Counted from the stretch's first letter, positions 12,576 to 23,214 are shown. The stretch is 64,000 nucleotides of DNA from Larix kaempferi (GCA_027924585.1 BSBM01000047.1:27399001-27463000), one strand, 5' to 3'. The notes: a model not told the origin generated them from the sequence alone. A program made the numbers and translations.

Positions 12576-12870
12576 AAAAAAAAATTGTAAAGCTGCAACT
12601 ATATATTTATAAATGAAAAACGAAGATTACATGTCTGTTTACAAGATTAGGCGGTCTGAGGTGGTGAAACCACCACCCCAAGCACTCAAAAATGCTAGAA
12701 AATCTATTATCATTACAAAAAAAACCTGTGCAAAGAGACCAGGTCATGTTGGAGTCTTGACATAACAGCTTGTGGAACAGACCAGACCAGACCAAAAAAA
12801 CAAGCTATGAAGCCAATATAAACAAAAACACTGAAAATCACAGCAAGAACTGGGAACCACTAATGCCAAC

Positions 12871-13833
12871 CTATGAGCTTGCTTCAGCATGAGGAGGACT
12901 CGATTTCTCTTCCAGAATTGGGCGGCTGCTGAAGAAGTCGTCGTCCCATCCATGGGGAGGGAGCTTAGGAGACAGAGGCTCCGCTTTGCGACAGGGGGAG
13001 ACGCTTCCATCATCAGTCTTCCGAACGCACTTGAAATACAGGGGCTCGATGGTAGATGGCATAGGGAAGGTGGCCAAGTAGGAAGGGACATCCAAATTGG
13101 TCGTGGCTTCTAACAGTTGACCTTCAGTGACCACTATGTCTTTGGTAGATGGTTTTGTACCTGTGGAGGTTGAGACAACACAAGACCTTCTAAACCCTCC
13201 AGTTGCAGAGGCTTCCTCGTTTTTTGCAAGACCAACTTTCCTAGAGCCTGCACGTAAGATTGTACAGCGCTCCATAGAATATTTACCTCTAGCAAAGTCG
13301 GAATCCAAGCTTACCAGTTTTTCATCCAGATGCACCAGGTTGACTCTGATGTCCAGGATGGAGGATTTGGAAGTATTCCAGTTGGCAATCAACTCCTCAA
13401 CCAGAGTACCCATCATATTTTTGATCAACAAGTAATAGTTGATCTGGTTTCCATGGCTACCAAAAGCTAGAATTTTCGTGACTCTGTTGGATTCCCAGTC
13501 GTCAATCAAGAAACGGACTGGTCCAGAGACATTATTTTCATACCCACTGATGATTTCTTTATCTTTGTCTGGTTTATCATCTCCACGCCCTACACCATGT
13601 CCAGCGCCCCTTCTAGAGGTACCACGTGGTCTCGACATTTTGTAACTGTAAATGACCCAAGCCAGAAACTGTTGAGCAGAGCAACCAGCCTCGCTTTCCC
13701 AGATGAAATTGCAAATGAGGATGGTTTCAAACCTGTTCGCCATAAAACTTTGCTTGGAGAAGGAACCAGGATTTTCCACACGAGGGAGCGACAAAGTCAG
13801 GTCTATGGGTTTAATGTGAAGAGACATTCTCAT
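12871..13833 (-). CDS. Uncharacterised 320-codon ORF in the 3' part of the LINE
   Basis: This is the longest intact frame of the LINE and lies downstream of RNase H, where plant L1s normally have only a 3' UTR. I do not recognise the product. The most plausible start may be an internal Met (about 13,640) that opens with MSRPRGTSRRGAGHGVGRGD, a basic Gly/Arg-rich N-terminus. This is followed by a mixed charged region (ISGYENNVSGPVRFLIDDWE) and a Ser/Pro-rich acidic C-terminus. No membrane segment or known catalytic motif is visible. The upstream sequence (about 14.1-13.84 kb) is also fairly open with scattered stops, so the whole could be a C-terminal extension of ORF2, a third ORF, or captured host sequence. 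The plus strand also has several frames here, so openness alone is weak evidence for function. The region is more GC-rich than its surroundings. Confidence 0.4.
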   Translation of the reverse strand: MRMSLHIKPIDLTLSLPRVENPGSFSKQSFMANRFETILICNFIWESEAGCSAQQFLAWVIYSYKMSRPRGTSRRGAGHGVGRGDDKPDKDKEIISGYENNVSGPVRFLIDDWESNRVTKILAFGSHGNQINYYLLIKNMMGTLVEELIANWNTSKSSILDIRVNLVHLDEKLVSLDSDFARGKYSMERCTILRAGSRKVGLAKNEEASATGGFRRSCVVSTSTGTKPSTKDIVVTEGQLLEATTNLDVPSYLATFPMPSTIEPLYFKCVRKTDDGSVSPCRKAEPLSPKLPPHGWDDDFFSSRPILEEKSSPPHAEASS

Positions 13834-14079
13834 CCTGCTTCAGGATTTCCCTCCCTGGCGCATTAACTGCAGCATCATCTTCCACCGTGCCAACTTCCAG
13901 CGCAATAATTGCGTCATGAGTGCTCGAGCCAACACCCTGTATTAGGGGATAGTGTTGCATGTTGTTGCCAGGTGTGCGCCCAATGAATCCACCTGTGAGT
14001 GGGGCTTAGGTGACACCCGCATCTGGGGTAGAGAGATCATTATTGACAAGTGCTTTGCATTTACGTGAAATTTATTCAG

Positions 14080-14650
14080 AAGCAGTCGAGTCTATCTTTC
14101 CTTCACGAAGGGGTTGATTACATATGACTCCCTCGTTGGCTAAGCAGTTAGCCAGAGCATTCTCCTTCCTCCTGATGTGGTGGAAAGTGATGGCTTTGGT
14201 TTCTTTCAAGATGTTTTCTAGTCTTTGGTGGCCATACTCCAATATCCAGCTGGTGGAGAGCTTGGATACCTAGGATCCATTTTGAATTTTAGTAGCCAGG
14301 TCGAGGATCACTTGGGAGTCCCCTTCGGCAATAAATGGAAGGCATTTCAGTTTACTTTCTATTGTGATTCCTTCCACCAGACCTTCCATATCCACTGCAT
14401 TGTTGGTGTCATGTCGAATGTTTCCATAGTAGATCCAGAGGATCTCCCATTAATGGTTCCTTATAGCACATCCATATCCATCGTTACCAAGGTTTCCCTT
14501 CAAGGCTCCATCAAAGTCGAGTTTAAAAATACCCTTGGGGGGAGGGGCCCAACTATTAGGATCGTTGATGTGCACGTGAGAACTTCTAGGCGTTGGGGGG
14601 AGAGATGGTTGTGTGAGATTCCAGCTGGCTAGAATTCCTTTTTCTGCAGA
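14080..14650 (-). pseudogene. LINE ORF2: RNase H domain remnant
   Basis: A plant L1-type RNase H read on the minus strand. It begins with WAPPPKGIFKLDFDGALKGN, where the D in D-F-D-G is the first catalytic Asp of the RVT_3 family. Then come VDMEGLVEGI (catalytic Glu region), AEGDSQVILDLA (Asp) and HHIRRKENALANCLANEG (His block, with the usual final Asp replaced by Asn). RNase H degrades RNA in the RNA:DNA hybrid. Several in-frame stops interrupt it (for example after AIRNH). It directly precedes the 3' ORF in transcription order. Confidence 0.75.
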
Positions 14651-16005
14651 GGTTGTAGGGAGGTCAGAGTTGTTCCACACTTTAGAGTAGAGTGTTTATT
14701 GGAGGTTTCTTTTGATGGTGTGCCAAATTCCTTCAATGGATCTGCTCTTATCATCGAAGATGCAGAGGTGTCTTTCCTTCCATATGTTCTAGACAATGAA
14801 AACAGGAGTGAGGTCCCATAGTTTGTTAAGAAGTGCGCTTTACAAGGGATTTCCTCCCATTTTTGCATGGTTTCGATGATTTCTCCTTTGACTCTGTTAG
14901 TTATTCTGCAATGCTCAGCCACACTGTACCACAGATCAGAGGAAGGACTCCAGGAGTCTAGCAGATGATCGATGGTTTCAAATTGATTTTTGCACAAAAC
15001 ACGGAGGGGAGGCCCATGGAATCCCTTCTTTAAGATATTTTACCACGTGAGTATGCGTCAGTGAGAGAGCAACCAAAGGAAGGATGGAAATTTTGGCCAC
15101 AGATTTGACTTCCTGATTTTCTTCCAGAGGGGGAAGTAATAATATTCCACCTTGGATGATAGCATAGAGTAGGATTCCTTGACAGTATGCGATCCTTTTG
15201 GAATGTGTCCCCATCGACTGATGTCCGGACAATGCTTTATTTTGATTTTCCTTGATTTAAGGTCCTGCCAGATGGGGTCCAAGAGGCTTGGCTCAATGTT
15301 GCGGATCCAAAGGGTGGGATATTTCCATAGGAATAAAGGAGAAGATCCTTCTGGTACCTAGTAGTTTTGAACGACCGAGTTGGCAGTGGCTTGCATAAAC
15401 TCTTGAATCTCCTGGTTGTCACACTAGCTGTTGAAGCTATGCATCTGCTGCCAAGAGTCTTGCCAAAAGTAGGCATGATCTCCCTCTTTGATTTCCCAAA
15501 AGCTGTGATGTTGGATTAAGGATTTTTTATTGTTGGCAGCTTTCCAGATCAATGACCCAGGAGGGTCTTGATTATAACGAATTAGATGGGAGGGATCCCA
15601 ATTTTGAGCGTATTTTTTGTTCCAGAGCTCCACCCAGTGAGTATTGTTATGCCAAACCCACTTCCACCATATTTTGGCTGAAAGAGCCTCATTGTTGATA
15701 TCCGGGTCCCTAAATCCAAGGGCTCCTTCCTGCAGTGGGAGGCAGACCGTTTTCCATTTAACAAGGGCCCAGCTGTTTTTCTTATCATTTTTTCCCCGGA
15801 GGAAGGACCGTTGAAGACTCCAAATGGATTTCAAGACCCATTTAGGTGCGGCCAAGACAGAAAAAAGGTAGAGTGGAATTGACTGGAGGAAATATTTTAA
15901 GAGAATCAAACGGCTGGCAAGATTAAGAGAGTGGAAGGTCCAGGAGGAGATGCGATTTTCCAGTTTGACTAAGAGTTCCCTCCAAGAGGAATGCTTGATA
16001 TTCAA
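14629..16005 (-). pseudogene. LINE ORF2: thumb / zf-RVT region remnant
   Basis: A 193-codon frame (15,424-16,005) contains WRELLVKLENRISSWTFHSL, SRLILLKYFLQSIPLYLFSV, and GALGFRDPDINNEALSAKIW. This order is diagnostic for the region between the RT palm and the zf-RVT domain of plant LINEs. The series continues in other frames at 15,476-15,237, 15,282-14,978 and 14,997-14,629, the last with a zf-RVT-like C-x-x-Q-x2-T-x2-H-L-L segment. At least three frameshifts separate the blocks, so it is nonfunctional. Confidence 0.8.
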
Positions 16006-16161
16006 GTCAAAAAGGGGGGCTCATAGGTACTTAGAGGGAACGGTGGAGACCGAAAAACCCATTATATGTGCAATATTGCACTGCGTAATGTTGTGAGTGT
16101 TAAAAAATAATAACTGGGATTTTTCTAGGTTGATAGTAGTCCCAGAGGCTTCCGAGAAGGT

Positions 16162-17111
16162 CTATAGAATTCTTTGGAGAGAGCGAGATTCCTGGACAGA
16201 GGGGTGTCCGAAAAGGAGATTGTCATCAACAAATTGTTGATAGGAAAGGGGAGCTCCCCCATGAAGGGAAAGGCCGCATATGGTACCATAGGTGATCGCG
16301 GCTTGAAGCATTCTTCCCATTCCTTCTGCCATGAGGATGAAGAGAACGGGGATAGGGGGTCCCCTTGACGGATGACTCGAGAGGGTGAGAAGGTAGGGGA
16401 AGGAGAGCCATTTACCAGGATAGAAAAGAAGGCTAAGGAGGTGAGGGAAGAGATCCAGCGAATCCACTCCTAGATGAAACTAAAAACTTGAAGCATTTTC
16501 CTCATGAATTCCCAGCTCAGTTTGTCAAAATATTTTGAGAGATCAAGTTTAATGAGCATGCCTGGGGAGCGGGTGAGTTTTATAGAATGAGTGATTTTGT
16601 GTGCTAAGATGATCCCATACCCATACTGCTTAGGGGAGATGAGCATTGGAAACAAAGATTTTAGGAGGTTGGAAACCACTTTAGAGAGAATTGTATATAT
16701 GACATTGCAGAGAGAGATGGGTCTGAACTTACTCGGAAGAGATGTGCCATTCTCCTTAGGCACCAGGATGAGGAGAGTAGCGTTGAGAGCTGGAAGCACC
16801 CATTGTTTTTTACTGGACTCTTCCACGATCTCTAGCACTTCCATTTTTATCAAGTCCTAGCAGTGATGGAAGAAGTTGATGGTGAAGCCATCTGGGCTAG
16901 GCACCTTGCCTTCTGCCATCTGATTAACAACAGTCTCCACTTCTTGCAATGTGATGGGTTGCATTAGGGAGGCATTATGCTCATCAGTGAGGATAGTGGG
17001 AATGTGTTGGGTGATGTTCTCAATGGAATTTTCTCGAGATGTATTAGATTCTGTGAGAAGATATTGAAAGAAGTTGGTCATCTCTTGTTCAATTTTGGCA
17101 TGTTCCTCCAA
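16162..17111 (-). pseudogene. LINE ORF2: reverse transcriptase remnant
   Basis: Three consecutive minus-strand frames make up an L1 reverse transcriptase. 17,111-16,857 holds the pre-RT segment with EVETVVNQMAEGKVPSPDGF. 16,853-16,470 holds LILVPKENG, KFRPISLCNVIYTILSKVV and LIKLDLSKYFDKLSWEFM (motif A, Asp). 16,467-16,162 holds QFVDDNLLFG, the catalytic F-V-D-D equivalent of the usual F-A-D-D. The domain primes cDNA synthesis at nicked target DNA. Stops at about 16,857 and 16,470 and a frame change before the FVDD block break it. Confidence 0.85.
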
Positions 17112-17344
17112 TACCTATCCAGTCGCAGATTTGAGTTTAGTGATGCGATTGTGCATTATGTGTTGTATCGTGGAGCGATGAAAAAAGGTAGTGTTTTGTT
17201 CTCCTTCTTTAGCCAACAACCCTGGATTTCTACCTCCAGAGGGTTTCCTCCTGATGACAACGCTTGTTGAGTTGTTCTATGAGGTTATTCTCATTGAGAT
17301 TTCATTCCTCCGAGTGCCCATGGGCCGTGATGGTGTGTTGTAGG
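17112..17344 (-). pseudogene. LINE ORF2: endonuclease-RT linker, 3' of the Copia-1 insertion
   Basis: Minus-strand sequence linking the endonuclease C-terminus to the RT, heavily decayed and ending at the Copia-1 target site (CTTTC, 17,345-17,349). The matching other half resumes at 29,978 after the second CTTTC. Confidence 0.55.
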
Positions 17345-17349
17345 CTTTC

Positions 17350-17933
17350 TGTTGGTTGTAGAGCCTAATCTCTCAAATTCAGAGATATTATTATTCAGCC
17401 GTGTTTGTACCCCAGTTTTATATGATATGTAGGTGGATTGTACACTCACCCCAGTGGGGAGGCATCACCCCCCCACGGGGTTCCAGGGGGTCCCACCCCC
17501 CCTGGCAGGGGGGGCGAGGGCCAACGGGCTCCCAACGAGAGTTCAGGGGCAAAGCCCCCGAAGGAAATTTTTGGGGTTTTTTTACGGGCCCATGGTTTTG
17601 GGTAACCCGTGGTATTTCCCCATGGTATTCCCCGTTATAAGAAAGAAATTGTAATATGGCTAGGGTTGATGTATTAGGTATTATGCATTATAAAGATATC
17701 TGATATCATAAAGAGAGACTGTGAGACAGTGAAGAGGAAGTGCAGCGAATGTGCTGCAGGTTGTATCCCTTCATTTGTTGGATGGTATAATAATAAGGAC
17801 TGGCAATTTCAGTGTGGATGTATCCCATCTTGGGTGAACAACGATATATTAATGTCTCTCTTGTAATATGTTTGTGTGATTGTATTTGCATCTTGTTTAT
17901 TGTTTCTTGCTCTGCGATCTTTTTTTTCTAACA
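17350..17933 (+). repeat. Copia-1 5' LTR
   Basis: 584 bp, TGTTGG...CTAACA. It is longer than the 3' LTR mainly because of a GC-rich segment at about 17,500-17,600 that the 3' copy lacks. The first 100 nt of the two LTRs differ at roughly one site in ten, mostly transitions, so the insertion is not recent. The 'catgg' and 'cccc' blocks in the middle are locally repeated. Confidence 0.93.
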
Positions 17934-17935
17934 AT

Positions 17936-17948
17936 TGGTATCAGAGCC
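17936..17948 (+). other. Copia-1 primer-binding site (tRNA-iMet type)
   Basis: TGGTATCAGAGCC, two nucleotides after the 5' LTR, complementary to the 3' end of plant initiator tRNA-Met. This is the standard minus-strand primer of plant Copia elements. Confidence 0.95.
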
Positions 17949-18008
17949 AAAGGTCTATTTGGCAGATAAACCCGTAGGAAACTAGGTTTTCTGGTTCGAG
18001 TGGGAGCA

Positions 18009-18850
18009 ATGGCGGAAGAAATAAAGTTTAAGGTCGAGAAATTTAATGGCCAAAACTACCAGTTATGGAAGATGAAAATGGATGACTATCTGTACCGGAT
18101 GGATCTATTCCTACCGTTGGGAGGAAGAGCAAAGTAGTCAGCGACTATGAAGGATGAAGAATGGGAGGTTCTTGACAGAAAGGCACTGGGAACAATACAG
18201 TTGTCCATGGCTTAGTCGGTGGCTTTCAATATCTCAAAAAAAAAGACAATGGAGGGTTTGATGAGCGCATTGGGTAAGCTGTATGAAAAACCCTCAGCCT
18301 CCAACAAGGTATTTCTAATGAAGCGTTTATTTAATATGAAGATTTCTTAAGGTGGATCTATTGTTGATCATTTAAATGAATTTAATACAGTTACAAATCA
18401 ACTAAGTTCTGTAAGTGTGAACTTTGATGATGAGGTTAGGGATCTTCTAATCTTTTGTTCATTGCTAGAAAGCTGGAATGGATTGGTCATGGCTGTAAGT
18501 AACTCTGTCTTTGGTTCAAACACCTTGATATTTGATGATGTTGTTAGTGTTATTCTTAGCGAGGAAATGCGAAGAAAAAGCACAGGTGAGACATCAGGTA
18601 ATGCGTTGGCCATGGAGAGCAGGGGAAGACAAAAGGAGAGAGGAAAGAGCCAAGGTAATCGCAGCAAGTCTAAAATGAGAAGATCCAAGTCTAGACTAGT
18701 AAAGATAGAGTGTTGGAACTGTGGAAAGAAAGGAAATATGAAGAAAGACTGCAGATCTCTAATGAAGAAAGGATATGGACAACAAGAAACTACTCAGGAA
18801 GCAAATGTAGCAGGTGATGTGTTACAAGATGCTTTGATTCTTGCATTAGA
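18009..18850 (+). pseudogene. Copia-1 gag
   Basis: Gag makes the particle shell and binds RNA. The start ATG at 18,009 opens with MAEEIKFKVEKFNGQNYQLW, the usual DUF4219/UBN2-type N-terminus. In-frame stops occur at 18,135 (TAG), 18,213 (TAG) and 18,348 (TAA), but the frame itself is never lost. A basic segment (SRGRQKERGKSQGNRSKSKM) precedes the zinc knuckle CWNCGKKGNMKKDC. In that knuckle the metal-binding His of C-x2-C-x4-H-x4-C is replaced by Asn, so metal binding would be compromised. From 18,417 the frame is open and continues straight into the protease. Confidence 0.9.
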
Positions 18851-19466
18851 TAATACTAGTAATTACTGGGTAGTAGATTCAAGGGCTTCATGTCATGCTA
18901 CACCCCATAGGAAATATTTTCATGATTATGTTCCAGGTGATTTTGGACATGTCTTATTGGGTGATGATGAGCCATGTAAAATTGTTGGAATGGGTAAGGT
19001 ATGGATAAAATTTAAGAATGGAACTGAATGGCTGCTGAAATATGCAAGGCATATTCCTGCTATGAAAAGAAATATGATCTCAACAAGGCAGTTGGGAGAT
19101 GGAGGCTGTCTATCTACGTTTGGAGAAACGTGGTGGAATATCACTAAAGGATCAATGGTCATAGCAAAAATAGACAGGATAGGTACGTTGTATTTATGTC
19201 CTCATAATACTGACCATTCTATCTCTTTAACTTCCATAGGAACAGATATAGCATTGTGGAATCATAGGCTTGGCCACATGAGTGAGAAGGGGATGCAGAT
19301 TCTCCACTCAAGGAAGTTGCTGCCATATTTGAAGCAGGTAAGTTTAGAATTCTGTGAGAACTATGTTTATGGAAAACAGAAGAGAGTCAGATTTCTTAGG
19401 GTTGGGAAACAAAAGAAGAATGAAAAGTTAGAGCTTGTGCATGCAGATGTATGGGTACCGGCTTAG
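18851..19466 (+). pseudogene. Copia-1 protease and pre-integrase region
   Basis: The aspartic protease active site reads WVVDSRASCHATPH. The invariant Gly of D-[ST]-G is Arg here, which should inactivate it. It is followed by KIVGMGKVWIKF and RHIPAMKRNMISTRQLGDGG blocks, then the GAG-pre-integrase zinc-binding region LWNHRLGHMSEKGMQILHSR...CENYVYGKQKRVRF, in which the usual second CxxC cysteine has become Tyr. The frame ends at a TAG (19,464) where related proteins have Gln, consistent with a C-to-T change in CAG. Confidence 0.9.
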
Positions 19467-20291
19467 GTACAATATCTTGGTGGCTCTCATTATTATGTTA
19501 CATTTATTGATGATGCAACTAGAAAAACTTGGTTTTATTGCATTAGACATAAATATGATGTGTTTGCTACTTTTAAGAAGTGGAAAGCTTTGGTTGAGAA
19601 TGAGAAAGAAAAAAGGTTGAAGTGTCTTAGATCTAATAATGGAGGTGAGTACTACCGCAAGGAGTTTGATAGTTATTGTTCAAACCATGGGATTCGTAGA
19701 GAGAATACATTCCCAGGAACACCACAAGAAAATGATGTGTCCGAAAGGATGAATAGAACGATCATGGAGCGTGCAAGGTGTATGAGATTGCATGCAGGAT
19801 TGCCCTTACAGTTTTGGGCAAATGCTGTAAATACTGTTGTTTACTTAATAAAAAGAGGGCCTTCAAGTGCTTTGGATAGTGGTATTCCAGAGGAGGCATG
19901 GATAGATAAAAAGGTAAATTACTCATTTCTGAGAACTTTTGGTTGTGAAGCATTTGTCCATATTGATAAAGAAAATATAACAAAGCTTGAAGCTAAATCC
20001 AAGAAATGTACCTTTATTGGATATGGGGTTGATGATTTTGGTTATCGCTTATGGGATTATGAAAATAACAAAATCATTAGGAGTAGAGATGTGATATTGA
20101 ATGAAAAGGTCATGTATAAAGATCAGTTGCAGGGAAAGAAACAGGAAAGGGAAAACACGGACTACACAGTACTTGATGAAATTAAAGAAAATGAAGTTCC
20201 AAAGGTTCCAGAAAATCAAGAACAACAGCAAGTACCTGAAACTCCTGCAACTGCAAGAAGATCTGCTAGGTTAAGTAGACTCCCTGAATGA
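19467..20291 (+). pseudogene. Copia-1 integrase
   Basis: Integrase joins the cDNA ends to target DNA. The same frame continues after the 19,464 stop with HYYVTFIDDATRKTWFYC (first catalytic Asp region), LRSNNGGEYYRKEFDSYC (the usual S-D-N-G-G-E has D replaced by N, removing the second catalytic Asp), and TPQENDVSERMNRTIMERAR (third acidic residue region). The C-terminal part has the Copia 'GYR.WD' block (GVDDFGYRLWDYENNKII). A TGA at 20,289 stops the frame where Arg (CGA) would fit. Confidence 0.9.
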
Positions 20292-20303
20292 TACTCTCCT
20301 TCA

Positions 20304-21356
20304 ATGTATTATTTATTGATGATTGATGCTGGTGAACCAGAATGTTATGAAGAAGCAATGCAGGTGGAAACTAGAAAAAAGTGGGAGCAAGGCATGAATG
20401 AGGAGATGGACTCATTGGTAGGAAACCATACTTGGGAGTTGGTTCAGTTTCCTGTTGGTAAAAGAGCATTGCAGAACAAATGGATTTACAGGTTGAATGA
20501 AAAAGGAGGTAAGAAGCGGTACAAGGCCAAACTTGTTGTAAAGGGGTTTGCACAGAAGAAAGGTATAGATTTTGATGAAATATTTTCTCATGTTGTTAAT
20601 ATGACTTCAATTAGGATTGTTTTAAGTCTAGTGGTGGTAGAAAATTTGCATCTTGAACAGTTAGATGTAAAAACAGCCTTTCTCCATGGGGATTTGGAGG
20701 AAGAGATATATATGCAGCAACCACAAGGGTATGAGGTCAAAGGTAAGGAGAACTTGGTATGTAGGTTGAAAAAGAGCTTGTATGGCTTGAAGCAAACTCC
20801 AAGGAAGTGGTATTTAAAATTTGACAGGTTTATGACAGAACAAGGTTATAGTAGATGTCATTCTGACCAGTGTGTTTATTTCAATAGGCTAGATAATGGA
20901 AGTTATATTATCTTTTTATTGTATTTGGATGACTTGCTTGTTGCAGGGTCTAACATGCAGGAAATAAATGTGCTCAAAAGAAAGTTAGCAAATTCATTTG
21001 CGATGAAGGATTTGGGTGGTGCAAAGCAAATCCTTGGTATGAGAATGACAAGAGATAGGAAAAATCACAAATTGACATTGTCTCGGGGTGAGTACATACA
21101 AAAGGTGTTGGAAAGGTTCAGATTGCAGACTGCAAAACCAGTTAGTACACCTTTAGCTAGCTATTTCAAACTAAGTAAGGAAATGTGTCCCAATACACAG
21201 GAAGAGATAGATTACATGTCCAAGATTCCTTATCAATCAGCAGTTGGTAGCTTGATGATTTCCATGGTGTGCACAAGACTAGATATTGCACATGTAGTGG
21301 GAGTTGTGAGCAGATATATGAATAATCCAGGTAAAAAACATTCGAAGGCAGTATAG
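20304..21356 (+). pseudogene. Copia-1 reverse transcriptase
   Basis: RVT_2 family. Visible blocks: KRALQNKWIYRLNEKGGKKR, KLVVKGFAQKKGIDFDEIFS, LEQLDVKTAFLHGDLEEEIY (catalytic Asp in LDVKTAFLHG), RLKKSLYGLKQTPRKWY, and LLYLDDLLVAGSN, where Y-L-D-D replaces the common Y-V-D-D and keeps both catalytic Asp residues. The frame remains open for 350 codons until TAG at 21,354. It is the best preserved part of the element. Confidence 0.92.
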
Positions 21357-21746
21357 TGGATTCTCAAGTATATGAGAGGTACTACCACTCATGCATTATG
21401 TTTTGGAGGTTCAAACACTGTTCTACAGGGATATGTTGATGCAGATATGGAAGGTGATAAGGATAGCAGGAGGAGCACCACAGGGTATGTATTTACTGTA
21501 GGTGGAACGGTAGTAAGCTGGATTTTGAAACTGCAAAATGTTGTTGCACTTTCAACAATGGAAGCAGAGTATGTTTTTGTTACAGAGGCTAGTAAAGAAA
21601 TGATTTGGTTGCAGAGGTTTATGGAGGAATTAGGTAAGAAGCAGAAGGATAGCAGGTCATATAGTGACAGCCAGAGTGCCATTCATATTGCAAAGAACTC
21701 AGCATTCCATTACAGGACTAAACATATACAACTCAAGTACCATTTT
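21357..21746 (+). pseudogene. Copia-1 RNase H, interrupted by Copia-2
   Basis: The same frame resumes after TAG 21,354 with WILKYMRGTT, then GYVDADMEGDKDSRRSTTGY (catalytic Asp; the usual second D in DADWAGD is kept but W is M), VALSTMEAEYVFVTEASKEM (catalytic Glu), and YSDSQSAIHIAKN (Asp). It breaks off inside the conserved KHIQLKYHF motif at the Copia-2 target site. The final codons lie at 29,242-29,384 on the far side of Copia-2. Confidence 0.92.
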
Positions 21747-22057
21747 TGTTAAATTTTCAGAATTTACTTCAATCTGATCTAGGATCTTAACTGAGAGAAC
21801 AACATGTACAGCAAATCTACAGCATATCAATCATGGACACAATAATGCAAGCACACAAGAGACACAGAGTTTACTTGGGGAAAACCATAGAGGTGAAAAA
21901 CCCCAATAACTTCCTCAGAGATAGATAGAGCAATGATACAACCAGAATACAAGAGATAGTCTTCTCCTAGCAGCAGAGCCTCCTCCTCCACAAGTGTGCC
22001 ACTCTCCAAAGTGTGAGTGAGAGAATAGAATGTGTAAAATGAGAGAGACACACTCTC

Positions 22058-22065
22058 TATTTATA
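22058..22065 (-). promoter_or_regulatory. TATA box of the Copia-2 3' LTR
   Basis: Minus-strand TATAAATA followed by GAGAGTG. The matching box is at 28,852-28,859 in the other LTR. Position and conservation in both LTRs support it as the core promoter element. Confidence 0.7.
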
Positions 22066-22096
22066 CACTAACTTGACTTGACCTTTACTCAACTAG

Positions 22097-22903
22097 TGTT
22101 CGGATATCCACATCATCTATTTCGGGATACATCATCTATTTCAGGATCTTGCATGATCTATTTCAGGATATTATCTATTTCAGGATTCCTATTTCAGGAT
22201 ATGATCTATTTCAGGATTCTGCATGCACAGGCATGCATCCCAGTCACCAGTTTGATGCCTCCAGCACCTTATCCACCTTCTTCTAGCACCCGGGAGCCAC
22301 CTACCACAGATTTTTAGCCCTCCTAAGCTGAAAGGCGCCCACTTCTCACCTACTTCCAGAGAAGGGCGCACTTGTTCACCTACCACTGCAGTTCCACTTC
22401 AGTTACATTCAGTTAGCTCCGATTCTCCCTGATTTGAGGCTAGTTTCACTCCCGACTGACTGTATCACTTCCGTTTGACCTCCAGTTTGATTAGGTGACT
22501 TGTTCTGACTTCAGTTAGCCTCCCATGCGCCCCCACTGAGCCTCCAGATCCTATATCAGTGCTACACACTTCAGTTACATTTATTACACTCAGTTAGACT
22601 CAGTTTGACACCTGGATGACTGGTTATTGTGATTGATGAGCACCACCGATGATTGATGAGCACCACCGATGATTGATGAGGACTCCTAGATAGAGTCAAG
22701 CTACTCTATTCAGTGATTCGAATGGCCTACTTAGTCAATTCGAATTGCTCTGTTCATTGTGACAGTTTGTATTGTAATTCATTCACCCTTTCTGGGATAG
22801 AGAGCACTGCTGCATGTTTTGCACAGTTTTGCACCATATTTTCTATGTTCATCTGTTGTGATTGATTTACTTGTTCATTAGATCTGCTGTGACTAATTTT
22901 ACA
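22097..22903. mobile_element. 807-bp solo LTR inside the Copia-2 LTR
   Basis: Starts TGTTCGGATATCC and ends AATTTTACA, flanked on both sides by ACTAG (22,092-22,096 and 22,904-22,908). The uninterrupted site (CTCAACTAGGTC) is present in the other Copia-2 LTR near 28,890, which proves the insertion. The left part has six short direct repeats of 'CTATTTCAGGAT' (22,113-22,215), and a 20-bp unit 'tgattgatgagcaccaccga' is tandemly repeated near 22,635-22,680. There is no coding sequence. TG...CA ends and a 5-bp duplication make a recombined LTR element the best reading. Confidence 0.9.
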
Positions 22904-23214
22904 ACTAGGTCAACCTCAACTTAACCACTTAACATAATATTGACTGGGTCGACCCCCACTAGGGTGGTCTAATAACCCTTTGACCCACATGACTTATACA
23001 GGGCCGACCCCAACAAGGTGGTCTAATAACCCATCAAGTATAAGTTACAACACTTATAATATAAATGACGACACTTCCAATAGAGGAATAATAACATCTC
23101 TATAGGAATACAAACACTTCCGTATAGAGGAATAATACCATCTCTATAGGAGTACAAAATACATATATGAAATACATGGGTGAAATACATTTCGAAGTTA
23201 CATATACATCAACA

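Larger units (their letters stand above)
21747..23214 (-). repeat. Copia-2 3' LTR (left), containing a solo LTR
   Basis: Matches 28,552-29,241 from TGTTAAATTTTCAGAATTTA to ...ACATATACATCAACA once the 812-bp insertion (807-bp solo LTR plus duplicated ACTAG) is removed. Compared with the right LTR it lacks a ~36-bp duplication of a 'ccgacccccaatagggtggt' phrase. Confidence 0.95.

Noticed and set aside
13127-13866. Plus-strand ORFs of 102 and 89 codons over the LINE 3' region
   Set aside because: They lie on the strand opposite the LINE, have no recognised domain, and shadow the longer 320-codon frame.
17401-17654. Overlapping Gly/Pro-rich ORFs in the Copia-1 5' LTR
   Set aside because: They result from the GC-rich LTR segment and are absent from the 3' LTR.
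17936-17948. Possible tRNA gene fragment (TGGTATCAGAGCC)
   Set aside because: It matches only the tRNA 3' end and lies directly after an LTR, so it is a primer-binding site.
21827-22051. 74-codon ORF present in both Copia-2 LTRs (also 28,621-28,845)
   Set aside because: It starts directly after the LTR TATA box, before any plausible transcript start, and conservation is explained by LTR duplication.
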